A model generated the notes under the pieces. That model had not been told where the DNA came from, did no database searches, and saw nothing but the letters and a program-made list of their open reading frames with translations. Shown here one piece after another: positions 1-5,970 of a stretch of DNA of 8,372 nt. How positions within the stretch are numbered: position 1 is the stretch's first letter; the number at the start of each line of letters is the position of its first letter. The position numbers and the translations under genes are program-made. This stretch comes from Atribacterota bacterium. GTDB lineage: Bacteria > Atribacterota > Phoenicimicrobiia > Phoenicimicrobiales > Phoenicimicrobiaceae. Where the stretch lies: assembly GCA_030599445.1 (NCBI GenBank), contig JAUVOA010000056.1:1-8372 (forward strand). The letters are read 5' to 3'.

Positions 1-1
1 T

Positions 2-244
2 AATTCTGCCCAACCAACAGCTGGCATGGGTTATGAGTTAGATGCTATTGCAGCTGTAGTCTTGGGTGGAACTAATCTTTTTGGAGGAGAAGGGGAGCTG
101 TGGGGTACTCTGGTTGGAGCTTTTATTATGGGTATCTTGAACAATGGATTAAATATGCTTAATGTTTCGTCTTTTTACCAGCAGGTGGTAAAAGGGATAG
201 TCATCCTAATAGCTGTAACAGTAGCTCAAAGTGGCAAGAAATGA
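2..244 (+). CDS. rbsC: Ribose ABC transporter permease, C-terminal fragment
   Basis: This is the last 80 codons of an inner-membrane permease of the RbsC/AraH/XylH type; the reading frame is open to the left edge, so the 5' end lies outside the window. The segment begins with the family signature NSAQPTAGMGYELDAIAAVV, followed by LGGTNLFGGEG, which is the conserved loop of carbohydrate ABC permeases of the CUT2 class. Hydrophobic stretches after it (LWGTLVGAFIMGILNNGL and VVKGIVILIAVTVA) are the final membrane helices. The ending MLNVSSFYQ is very close to that of E. coli RbsC. The substrate is best read from the next gene, a ribose-binding protein 91 bp downstream on the same strand. A matching ATPase (RbsA) would be expected upstream but is not visible. 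Family assignment is firm; ribose specificity is inferred from the neighbour. Confidence 0.93.
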   Translation, partial: NSAQPTAGMGYELDAIAAVVLGGTNLFGGEGELWGTLVGAFIMGILNNGLNMLNVSSFYQQVVKGIVILIAVTVAQSGKK

Positions 245-289
245 GAAATTACCCAAAAAAGGGGGTGGAGGAATAGAAAAAAGAATCTT

Positions 290-301
290 TGTTAATTAAC
301 A
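290..301. promoter_or_regulatory. 12-bp perfect palindrome upstream of rbsB
   Basis: TGTTAATTAACA is a perfect 12-bp palindrome in the 91-bp gap between the permease stop and the rbsB start. It might be an operator or an mRNA feature that sets the higher level of binding protein usual in such operons. It is short and AT-rich, so chance is a real alternative. Confidence 0.2.
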
Positions 302-320
302 TTTTGTGTTTTTAAAAAAT

Positions 321-327
321 AAGGAGG
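321..327 (+). promoter_or_regulatory. Shine-Dalgarno site fixing the rbsB start
   Basis: AAGGAGG lies 8 nt before the ATG at 336. It selects that ATG over an in-frame GTG at 306, which has no such site and would put ten non-signal residues in front of an otherwise perfect signal peptide. Confidence 0.9.
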
Positions 328-335
328 TTTTTCAA

Positions 336-1220
336 ATGAAAAAATTATTACTTGCACTTTGTTTGGTAGCAATTTTAAGTGTTTCGGCTTTTGCGAGCAG
401 TATGACTGTCGGGTTATCAGTCTCTACTCTGAATAATCCTTTCTTTGTAATTCTAAGGGACGGTGCCATAGAGCAGGCAAAAGTCCTTGATGTGGATTTG
501 GTAGTGATGGATGCTCAGAATGACCCGGCTAAACAGGTATCTGATATCGAAGACTTAATCCAGAAAAGAGTTGATGTTATTCTCTTGAATCCTACTGACG
601 CCGATGCTCTTGTTCCTGCGGTCGAACAGGCTAATAAAGCTGGTATTCCTCTCTTAACTATTGACCGTAGTGTCAGCGGTGGAGTTGTTGCCTTACATAT
701 TGCTTCCGATAATGTCAAAGGCGGAGGAATGGCTGCAGCCTATACGGTAGAACAATTAGGAGAAAAGGGTGTTGTAGTAGAATTAGAAGGGATTACCGGT
801 GCGTCTGCTGCTCGGGAAAGAGGTCAGGGTTTTGATACTTACATTGCCAAATTCTCTGGTATTAAATTAGCTGCAAAGCAGACTGCTGATTTTGATAGGG
901 CTAAGGGAATGAGCGTTATGGAAAATATCTTACAGGCTCAACCAAAAATCGATGCGGTATTTGCTCAGAATGACGAAATGGCTCTGGGTGCTATTCAAGC
1001 TATAAAAGCAGCCAAAAGGCAGGATGAAATGTTTGTAGTAGGGTTTGATGCTGTACCTGATGCTCTTGATGCTATTAAAGCAGGAGATATGAAAGCTACT
1101 ATTGCTCAGCAACCCTGGATGATGGGAGTTCTGGGAGTAATGAATGGTTATTTAGTAGTAAGTGGTGTAGAGTTAGGTGTAGAATTTATTCCTGTTCCCT
1201 TAAAAGTTATTACCGAATAA
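336..1220 (+). CDS. rbsB: D-ribose-binding periplasmic protein
   Basis: This 294-residue protein captures ribose outside the inner membrane and hands it to the RbsC-type permease encoded just upstream. Residues 1-20 form a Sec signal peptide (MKK, hydrophobic core, AFA cleavage site before Ser21). Cys9 is not in a lipobox, so the mature protein should be soluble in a periplasm. Aligned by eye to E. coli RbsB, every ribose contact is present: Asn34, Phe36, Phe37, Asn85, Asp110, Arg111, Arg162, Phe186, Asn212, Asp238 and Gln258. Those correspond to mature residues N13, F15, F16, N64, D89, R90, R141, F164, N190, D215 and Q235. Long matching blocks (SDNVKGG, SAARERGQGF, AQNDEMALGA) support a true RbsB rather than a general sugar-binding protein. 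The start was chosen from the AAGGAGG site 8 nt upstream. The gene ends an operon segment: a repeat hairpin follows within 11 bp. Confidence 0.95.
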   Translation: MKKLLLALCLVAILSVSAFASSMTVGLSVSTLNNPFFVILRDGAIEQAKVLDVDLVVMDAQNDPAKQVSDIEDLIQKRVDVILLNPTDADALVPAVEQANKAGIPLLTIDRSVSGGVVALHIASDNVKGGGMAAAYTVEQLGEKGVVVELEGITGASAARERGQGFDTYIAKFSGIKLAAKQTADFDRAKGMSVMENILQAQPKIDAVFAQNDEMALGAIQAIKAAKRQDEMFVVGFDAVPDALDAIKAGDMKATIAQQPWMMGVLGVMNGYLVVSGVELGVEFIPVPLKVITE

Positions 1221-1230
1221 AGTAAATCAG

Positions 1231-1257
1231 TGAATCAGGGGACGGTTCTTTGATTCA
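1231..1257 (+). repeat. REP-like hairpin, copy A (constant-loop family)
   Basis: A perfect 7-bp stem, TGAATCA (1231-1237) with TGATTCA (1251-1257), encloses the 13-nt loop GGGGACGGTTCTT. The same loop, with a different but again self-complementary stem, recurs at 3979-4013 and, on the other strand, at 5935-5969. The constant loop and changing stems are what identify this as a repeat family rather than a plain terminator. It starts 11 bp after the rbsB stop. Confidence 0.75.
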
Positions 1258-1282
1258 AAAATGAATTGTTTGAGCCGTCCCC
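1238..1282. repeat. REPIN-like inverted pair after rbsB
   Basis: GGGGACGG (1238-1245) is matched by CCGTCCCC (1275-1282), so the core of copy A is followed at once by a second core in the opposite direction (A', - strand, GGGGACGGCTC). The two can pair over the 8-bp GC-rich block plus three further pairs (one G-T), with the inner part able to form ATTCA/TGAAT. A' lacks the clean flanking stem of the other copies. Downstream sequence is A-rich, not T-rich, so on the + strand it is not a good intrinsic terminator; it may instead protect the 3' end of rbsB mRNA. Confidence 0.65.
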
Positions 1283-1658
1283 CAAAAATATCCCAAAAAA
1301 ATCAAAAGATTTCCTTTAATTCAATTTAATTAAATCCTAAAACCATAATCTCTTTCTAAGTTTTAATAGTCCTTATGAAACTATATAATAAGAATTAACC
1401 ATGCTTTTTATATTTTATTTTCGTTTGTTAAAAAGAGAAAGCAATTTCCTATCTTCTTTTTATTCTTCATCTTACATCTAATTTTTATTTTAAAATTAGA
1501 GAATAAAACAATTTGAGAGCCTGCTATATTTTTATTTCTGCAAAAAGAGGATTTTTAAAAATTATTGTGGTATAAATATATATAATACCTCTAAAAGGAA
1601 AATATCATTCCACTACACACTTTTATGAATTTAAATTGTTACGGGAATCTATTAAAAT

Positions 1659-1691
1659 GTCATTGGAGGAGCAAAGCAACGAAGCAATCTC
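1659..1691. repeat. Degenerate dispersed repeat
   Basis: The stretch reads GTCATTGGAGGAGCAAAG then CAACGAAGCAATCTC. From memory, it resembles a decayed copy of a widespread bacterial interspersed repeat of the form GTCATTGCGAGGAGCGAAG followed by CGACGAAGCAATCTC. The GC-rich positions have been lost, in keeping with the AT-rich background. A partial echo, AAGCAATCGCC, follows at about 1714-1724. The identification rests on recollection, not on a search. Confidence 0.4.
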
Positions 1692-1755
1692 AAAACAATA
1701 TTTTTTCTTTAAGCAATCGCCCTAGGCAGTAGTAGTTTAATTGTAATGAAATGAT

Positions 1756-1783
1756 TTGTCATAATGATGATAGATAATAATAG
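1756..1783 (+). promoter_or_regulatory. Possible sigma70 promoter for gpt
   Basis: TTGTCA (1756-1761) and TAATAG (1778-1783) are separated by 16 nt, about 70 bp before the gpt start. The -35 is good and the -10 is poor. In DNA this AT-rich such matches are common, so this is a suggestion only. A second TATAAT at 1581-1586 lacks a partner -35. Confidence 0.27.
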
Positions 1784-1853
1784 AGAATTAATTTAATTTA
1801 AAAATAATAGCAAGAAATCCATTCATCATCATGATAAAAGGAGAAAAGGAAAT

Positions 1854-2357
1854 ATGAGCAAAAATAAAAATAGCTATCAGCGAAATTTCCCGGTAACCTG
1901 GGAACAATTTCATCGGGATAGCCGAGCTTTGGCCTGGAGATTACTGGACACTAAAAAGAAATGGGATAGAATTGTCGCTGTAGCCCGGGGAGGATTAATT
2001 CCGGCTGCTATTATTGCCCGGGAGTTGGACATTCATTATGTCGATACGGTCTGCATTTCCAGCTATACCTTAATGCATCAAAGAGAGCTTTCCGTCTTAA
2101 AAAGGATTACTGAATTTAAGGATAGAGGAGATAGGTATTTAATTATTGATGATTTAGTAGATACCGGCAAAACGGGAAAAGCTGTTCGTGATATGATCCC
2201 GGGGGCTTATTTTGCCACCGTATATGCTAAACCCGATGGAAGACCGATGGTGGACACTTTTGTTACCGAAGTTAGTCAGGATACCTGGGTACTTTTCCCC
2301 TGGGATAGTGAGATTACTTCTAATTTTGTGAATCCCATAATCAATAAGAATGATTAA
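1854..2357 (+). CDS. gpt: Xanthine/guanine phosphoribosyltransferase
   Basis: This 167-residue cytoplasmic enzyme belongs to the XGPRT (Gpt) family, which joins xanthine, guanine or, less well, hypoxanthine to PRPP to give XMP, GMP or IMP in purine salvage. The PRPP-binding signature is YLIIDDLVDTGKTG at residues 95-108, with the acidic pair Asp99-Asp100 and the catalytic-loop Asp103. Arg45-Gly46 (VARGGL) matches the diphosphate-binding loop. Lys126 (YAKPDGRP) and Trp145/Trp150-Asp151 (QDTWVLFPWD) match the purine-binding side of E. coli Gpt. The blocks HYVDTVCISSY and QREL-VLKR are also shared with E. coli Gpt. The protein is about 15 residues longer than the 152-residue E. coli enzyme, through short additions at both ends and near residue 90. 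AAAAGGAG at 1837-1843 supports the start. A diguanylate cyclase follows 61 bp later on the same strand and may be co-transcribed. Confidence 0.93.
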   Translation: MSKNKNSYQRNFPVTWEQFHRDSRALAWRLLDTKKKWDRIVAVARGGLIPAAIIARELDIHYVDTVCISSYTLMHQRELSVLKRITEFKDRGDRYLIIDDLVDTGKTGKAVRDMIPGAYFATVYAKPDGRPMVDTFVTEVSQDTWVLFPWDSEITSNFVNPIINKND

Positions 2358-2418
2358 ATGAAAGAGCATAGAAGATCTTAAGTTTGTTGTTTAGACTTCA
2401 AAGAAAAGGGACGGATTA

Positions 2419-3960
2419 ATGAGGAGAAAAAGAAAAGACAGTAGCTATTTAAATAAATTGATAAAAAAATTCAGGCGGCTAAAAGCAAAATCGGATAGTC
2501 CTAATAATAGAAATAGTAAAACAGATTTGAGAGCACAGCCCATTTTTAGTGATACATTCGGATTTAGGAAGAACGAACAAGCACTTCAACGAAGTAGGCA
2601 GGAGTTTATCGGCCTATTTAAAAATTCTCCGGAAGCGTTAGCCTATACCGATATGGACGGGATTATTCTGGAAGCAAATAAACAATTTGAAGAACTTTTT
2701 GGTTATGAACTTGAGGAGATGAGAGGTAAACATATTGAAAAGGTATTGACTAATTGGCGTACACAAATTTTGAATAGTGACCATGTTTTTACCAATTTGG
2801 AATTGATAGCAAAGAAAAAGAATAATAAATTAATTAGTGTTTCTGTTTCTGTTACCTTAAATCAGGTGAATGAGCGAACTACCGGAAAAATATTTTTACT
2901 AAATGACATTACTAACCGTAAAGCAAATGAAGCAGTAAATAACGTATTATATAATATTTCCCGGGCAGCTAACTCCGATATTTCCTTAAAACAACTCTAT
3001 CCTGTTATTCGCGAAGAGCTCAGCACTATTATCGATACGACCAATTTTTACATCGCCTTATTTAATGAAGAGAAAAATAAACTTTATTTTCCTTATTATG
3101 CTGATGAAACAGGAGAAAGAGATGAGGATTTTTTAGTCTCAAAATACAGTGATTCTGATAGTATTTTTAATTATATTTTTAAAACCGGGGAGTCATTACT
3201 ATTAAATTATAATAAATATAAAAGAATGATTGACCAGGGAGATTTTAATTCCCATGATGTTATAACTAATAAGCAGGTGTGGTTAGGTGTCCCCTTAAAG
3301 GTAGAAAGTAAGATTATTGGTTCCATGATTTTGCAAAGTTACACTGATCCGAAACTTTATTTTAAAAAAGATATAAAACTTATGGAATTTGTTTCTCAAC
3401 AGATAGCTACTGCAATTGAGAGGAAACAAGCAGAGGAAAAATTAAAATTTCTTAGCCTGTATGATTCATTAACTAAGTTACCCAATCGGGTGTTATTTTA
3501 TGATCGAATGAAACAGGAAATAGCTTATGCCGAAAGAGAACGGAAAAAATTTTCCGTGATGTTTTTGGATTTGGATAATTTTAAAGAAGTTAATGATAAA
3601 TTTGGCCATGATATTGGAGACCGGCTGCTTCAAGGAGTAGCAAAAAGATTCAGTAAGCTCCTGCGAAAAACCGATACCATTTGTCGTTTAGGAGGAGACG
3701 AATTCATTATTTTATTACCTCGGCTTGCCCAGCCCAGAGAGAATACTGTTGATGTTGCTCGAAAAATATTTAGTTCTCTTAGTGAGCCCTTTTCAATTAG
3801 GGATAATAAGATATATGTAAATACAGGCATTGGAATAGCTTTATACCCTGATGACGGGGAAGAAGGAGAGATTTTAATAAAAAGTGCAGATAAAGCCATG
3901 TATTTGGCAAAAAAAGAAGGGCCTAATAATTATCACTGGGCAGAGTTTAAGTTGACCTGA
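2419..3960 (+). CDS. PAS-GAF-GGDEF diguanylate cyclase
   Basis: This 513-residue protein should make cyclic di-GMP from two GTP. A basic N-terminus (1-25) leads into a PAS domain (about 58-168, with SPEALAYTDMDGIILEAN), a GAF domain (about 172-335), a short coiled linker (about 332-345, ERKQAEEKLKFLSLYDSLT) and a GGDEF domain (about 346-508). The catalytic motif GGDEF is intact at 425-429. Metal and substrate residues equivalent to PleD D327, N335 and D344 are Asp384, Asn392 and Asp401. The product-inhibition I-site RxxD is present as R416-K-T-D419, five residues before GGDEF, so feedback control by c-di-GMP is expected. No membrane helix or signal peptide is visible: the sensor is cytosolic. 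The ligands of PAS and GAF cannot be read from sequence. The start has a modest AAGGG site at 2406-2410. It lies 61 bp after gpt with no clear terminator between, and ends 18 bp before a terminator-like hairpin. Confidence 0.93.
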   Translation: MRRKRKDSSYLNKLIKKFRRLKAKSDSPNNRNSKTDLRAQPIFSDTFGFRKNEQALQRSRQEFIGLFKNSPEALAYTDMDGIILEANKQFEELFGYELEEMRGKHIEKVLTNWRTQILNSDHVFTNLELIAKKKNNKLISVSVSVTLNQVNERTTGKIFLLNDITNRKANEAVNNVLYNISRAANSDISLKQLYPVIREELSTIIDTTNFYIALFNEEKNKLYFPYYADETGERDEDFLVSKYSDSDSIFNYIFKTGESLLLNYNKYKRMIDQGDFNSHDVITNKQVWLGVPLKVESKIIGSMILQSYTDPKLYFKKDIKLMEFVSQQIATAIERKQAEEKLKFLSLYDSLTKLPNRVLFYDRMKQEIAYAERERKKFSVMFLDLDNFKEVNDKFGHDIGDRLLQGVAKRFSKLLRKTDTICRLGGDEFIILLPRLAQPRENTVDVARKIFSSLSEPFSIRDNKIYVNTGIGIALYPDDGEEGEILIKSADKAMYLAKKEGPNNYHWAEFKLT

Positions 3961-3963
3961 CAG

Positions 3964-3994
3964 AAACCTACCAGGGGAAAAACCTACCAGGGGA
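3964..3994 (+). repeat. Partial tandem duplication of a hairpin arm
   Basis: AAACCTACCAGGGGA occurs at 3964-3978 and again at 3980-3994. The second belongs to the complete hairpin B; the first is an orphan left arm plus the first loop bases. This looks like a slippage duplicate or a truncated neighbouring repeat. Confidence 0.7.
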
Positions 3995-4013
3995 CGGTTC
4001 TCTGGCAGGTTTT
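3979..4013 (+). repeat. REP-like hairpin, copy B (also terminator-like)
   Basis: An 11-bp stem, AAAACCTACCA with TGGCAGGTTTT, encloses the loop GGGGACGGTTCTC. The stem has one A-C mismatch on this strand; on the opposite strand that pair becomes G-T. The loop differs from copy A at one position, while the stem is unrelated to that of A. Copy C (5935-5969) is the same element in the opposite direction; B and C agree at 39 of 40 positions when extended to 4018 and 5930. Confidence 0.8.
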
Positions 4014-4020
4014 TTATTTT
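3979..4020 (+). terminator. Probable intrinsic terminator after the GGDEF gene
   Basis: The stem of hairpin B is followed directly by a T run (4010-4015) and then ATTTT. A stem with a T tract 18 bp after the cyclase stop is a plausible intrinsic terminator, though its 13-nt loop is large. If it works, the asparaginase gene downstream needs its own promoter; a TATTAT at 4073-4078 is a weak -10 candidate with no good -35. Confidence 0.5.
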
Positions 4021-4097
4021 GCAAAACCTACAAATTTACTAGCTAATGTCTAAAATTTACTGTTTTAGGGAATATTATAAGTAGTAAGGAAATAGAA

Positions 4098-5156
4098 ATG
4101 CAACGGAAAAAACGAGTGTTAGTGATTTTTACCGGAGGGACTATAGTTAGTGGTTTTCAGGGCAAGGGCAAGGTTACAGGTCCGAATAATAAAATGTTTA
4201 AATCACTACATAGTTATGTAGAAAAATTTTTCCAGGATAAAAAAGTAGAATTAATTTGTCAGGAACCTTTAGGAATGCCGGGAGAAGATAGTTCTAATCT
4301 TGGCCCGGAACACTGGACAAAAATAACCTCTATTATAGCAGAAGAGCTTCAAAAAGGGCTTGACGGAGTGTTGATTCTTTACGGAACAGATACTATGGCT
4401 TATTTATCATCATGGCTTAGTATTTGTTTCCCTCAAGTTTCCATTCCTATAGTTATCACCGGAAGTCAACTTACCCTGGACTATATGCCGGAAGATGTTA
4501 CGGTAAATTTACGTGGGGCTGCCCAAGTGGTGTGCTCAGATTTTCCCGGAGTCTGGATTTATTGTAATTGGAAATTGATTCCCGGCGCCCGGGCACATAA
4601 AGCCCATGCCTTACATCCGGATATATTTATTACCACTAACGGCGTACCAGTCTATTTTAATCCTGAATGGGCTCTCAAAAGCAAGAGAAGAAGTTTTCCG
4701 TCAAAGATAGAATATGTTCCTTCCGAAGGAATAAATAAGATTTTAGGCTATAGTTCGCAGAAGGTACGAAATATCTGTGAAAAAATAGGCTGGTTTATGT
4801 GTATCCCGGGTATGGAGCAAAAGCTCAACGAAGATAAAAAGATAGTTTGCATCTATGGTTTTGGGGCGGGGAATGCTCCCATAGATGTTTTAAATTATTT
4901 TCGGTCTTTTTATCTTGAAAAGAAAAAACCCTGTATAATTGCCTGCAGCCAGGCTGAAGGGGATATTAAAAAACCTAAATATTATAAAAAGGTAGGTATT
5001 GCCTGGCTGGCTCAGGATGGATTTAAGGTCTGGAGTCAGATGGATTATCCTATAGAATTTATTCACGCACTGGCCTGTTTTTCTTTATTGGTATCTTCTG
5101 ATGCTCCGGAATCCATACTCTCTAAATATTTAGAAGGACCATTCTATTCTAAATAA
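4098..5156 (+). CDS. L-asparaginase, cytoplasmic type I-like
   Basis: The 352-residue product belongs to the bacterial asparaginase/glutaminase fold that hydrolyses L-asparagine to aspartate and ammonia. The N-terminal motif FTGGTI carries the nucleophile Thr12. The second motif is YGTDTM (95-100) with Thr97 and Asp98; Lys168 in RAHKAHA completes a likely Thr-Asp-Lys triad. Other family blocks are DSSNLGPEHW (64-73), PIVITGSQLTLD, NLRGAAQVV and, in the C-terminal domain, YGFGAGNAP (253-261) and CSQAEGD (283-289). No signal peptide is present, which fits the type I cytoplasmic branch. The usual His of HGTDT is Tyr95 here. GatD, the archaeal Glu-tRNA amidotransferase subunit, shares this fold, but no GatE partner is next to it. 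The region about 185-235 is divergent and holds many basic residues. AAGGA at 4086-4090 supports the start. The next gene follows by 52 bp on the same strand. Confidence 0.85.
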   Translation: MQRKKRVLVIFTGGTIVSGFQGKGKVTGPNNKMFKSLHSYVEKFFQDKKVELICQEPLGMPGEDSSNLGPEHWTKITSIIAEELQKGLDGVLILYGTDTMAYLSSWLSICFPQVSIPIVITGSQLTLDYMPEDVTVNLRGAAQVVCSDFPGVWIYCNWKLIPGARAHKAHALHPDIFITTNGVPVYFNPEWALKSKRRSFPSKIEYVPSEGINKILGYSSQKVRNICEKIGWFMCIPGMEQKLNEDKKIVCIYGFGAGNAPIDVLNYFRSFYLEKKKPCIIACSQAEGDIKKPKYYKKVGIAWLAQDGFKVWSQMDYPIEFIHALACFSLLVSSDAPESILSKYLEGPFYSK

Positions 5157-5208
5157 AAAAGAGAAGAACGGTTATGTATTAATAAAAAATAAAGAAGGGA
5201 GAACTAAA

Positions 5209-5931
5209 ATGAATAAGATGATGAAAAAGCAAAATATTGAATCCTTGTATAGAACAATTAATTGTTTTTTGTTAGTGGGTATCATATGTGCTTTGATGGC
5301 AGGCAGCGCTTATTGTGTGGTCTTGAGTATTTCCCCGACTATCTCTCTTGAGGAAGGGGAGATAAAGTTGGATAGGCTTAAAATGACAGTTGCCGGTGAA
5401 TTTTTTGGCGTAGATGTTAAGTTAATGTCAGATTATCGTCAGAGAGGATTCCATCCCGAAGATATTGTTACTGCTTTATTTTACTCAGGAGATAGTCAGA
5501 GACCTCTTTCCTTAATTTTTGTCCTTCGGAAGAGAGAAGAGGATTGGAGCAGGGTTGCTGGCATATTAGGATTACCACCTAATGCTCATGGTATGCAGAT
5601 GGCCTTAACCCACGGGAAAGGTAAAAAAGTAGGGTTAAAAAGGAAATTTGCTTCAGAAGGATATATCTTTCTCAGTTTTATAAGTGATTATTATAGGATT
5701 GAGATGGATAGATTACGGTTTTATATCGAAAAACAATTTACTCTAAATGATATTCTCCTGGCGGTGAATTTAGGGGCACATCAGAGGATTAGTTTTGAAT
5801 TATTATTACGAGATAGGGAGAGAGGGTTAAACTGGTCTATGATTTTAAAACAAAGAAATATCCGGGAAGAAAAATTATTTTTACCCTTTAAATCTGAGAA
5901 AAGATATAAGAATAAACCAGCAATCAAATAA
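5209..5931 (+). CDS. Exported or membrane-anchored protein with two ~58-residue repeats
   Basis: I do not recognise a named family. The 240-residue product has one hydrophobic segment near the N-terminus (about 19-38, CFLLVGIICALMAGSAYC), acting as a signal peptide or anchor, so the rest should lie outside the cytoplasm. The body contains two related units, about 64-121 and 160-217. In each an aromatic pair (EFFGV; DYYRI) is followed by F-x-x-x-D-I-x-x-A (FHPEDIVTA; FTLNDILLA), then an S-x-x-x-x-x-LR core (LSLIFVLRKRE; ISFELLLRDRE) and W-S-x-[IV] (DWSRV; NWSMI). The units look mainly helical. They remind me of unnamed repeat segments with LR..G..W..I motifs in secreted proteins of anaerobes, which is recollection only. 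The C-terminus is very basic (KSEKRYKNKPAIK). GAAGGGAG lies just before the ATG. It follows the asparaginase by 52 bp and may share its mRNA; no functional link can be shown. Confidence 0.75.
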   Translation: MNKMMKKQNIESLYRTINCFLLVGIICALMAGSAYCVVLSISPTISLEEGEIKLDRLKMTVAGEFFGVDVKLMSDYRQRGFHPEDIVTALFYSGDSQRPLSLIFVLRKREEDWSRVAGILGLPPNAHGMQMALTHGKGKKVGLKRKFASEGYIFLSFISDYYRIEMDRLRFYIEKQFTLNDILLAVNLGAHQRISFELLLRDRERGLNWSMILKQRNIREEKLFLPFKSEKRYKNKPAIK

Positions 5932-5970
5932 TAAAAAACCTGCCAGAGGACCGTCCCCTGGTAGGTTTTA
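5932..5970. terminator. Probable bidirectional terminator between convergent genes
   Basis: The hairpin has an A run on its left (5933-5938) and a T run on its right (5966-5969), so either strand gives a stem followed by U residues. It lies between the stops of the repeat protein (5931, + strand) and the MATE gene (5971, - strand), where one shared terminator is expected. Confidence 0.6.
5935..5969 (-). repeat. REP-like hairpin, copy C (inverted copy of B)
   Basis: Read on the - strand this is AAAACCTACCA, loop GGGGACGGTCCTC, TGGCAGGTTTT: one base different from copy B. On the + strand the arms are AAAACCTGCCA and TGGTAGGTTTT, a full 11-bp stem with one G-T pair. It occupies almost the entire 39-bp gap between two convergent genes. 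Confidence 0.8.

Larger units (their letters stand above)
1221..1853. other. 633-bp AT-rich intergenic region
   Basis: No coding region is supported here on either strand; both strands are broken by frequent stops. The left end holds the GGGGACGG inverted repeat pair (1231-1286). A weak AT-only hairpin lies at 1477-1500 (arms TCTAATTTT and AAAATTAGA). A degenerate dispersed repeat lies at 1659-1691 and a possible promoter at 1756-1783. The remainder, roughly 1290-1650, looks like decayed or regulatory DNA with no recognisable RNA gene or riboswitch. Confidence 0.6.

Noticed and set aside
241..276. Eleven-codon reading frame overlapping the permease stop (ATGA)
   Set aside because: Too short, with no ribosome site of its own visible and no recognisable product; overlap is likely chance.
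306..335. Upstream GTG start extending rbsB by ten residues
   Set aside because: It lacks a Shine-Dalgarno site and would place polar residues ahead of a perfect signal peptide; the ATG at 336 has AAGGAGG 8 nt upstream.
515..718. Leftward 67-codon open frame inside rbsB
   Set aside because: Antisense shadow of a strongly conserved gene.
1477..1500. AT-only hairpin as terminator
   Set aside because: Nine A-T-rich pairs with a single G-C-type base pair give little stability, and no gene ends nearby.
1558..1590. Promoter at TATAAT (1581-1586)
   Set aside because: No -35 at proper spacing, and it lies about 270 bp from the next gene.
1690..1853. Purine riboswitch upstream of gpt
   Set aside because: No conserved three-way junction elements or loop-loop sequences were found; the region is simple AT-rich DNA.
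2406..2415. Further copy of the GGGACGG repeat before the GGDEF gene
   Set aside because: Only GGGACGG is shared; there are no complementary arms and the loop sequence does not continue.
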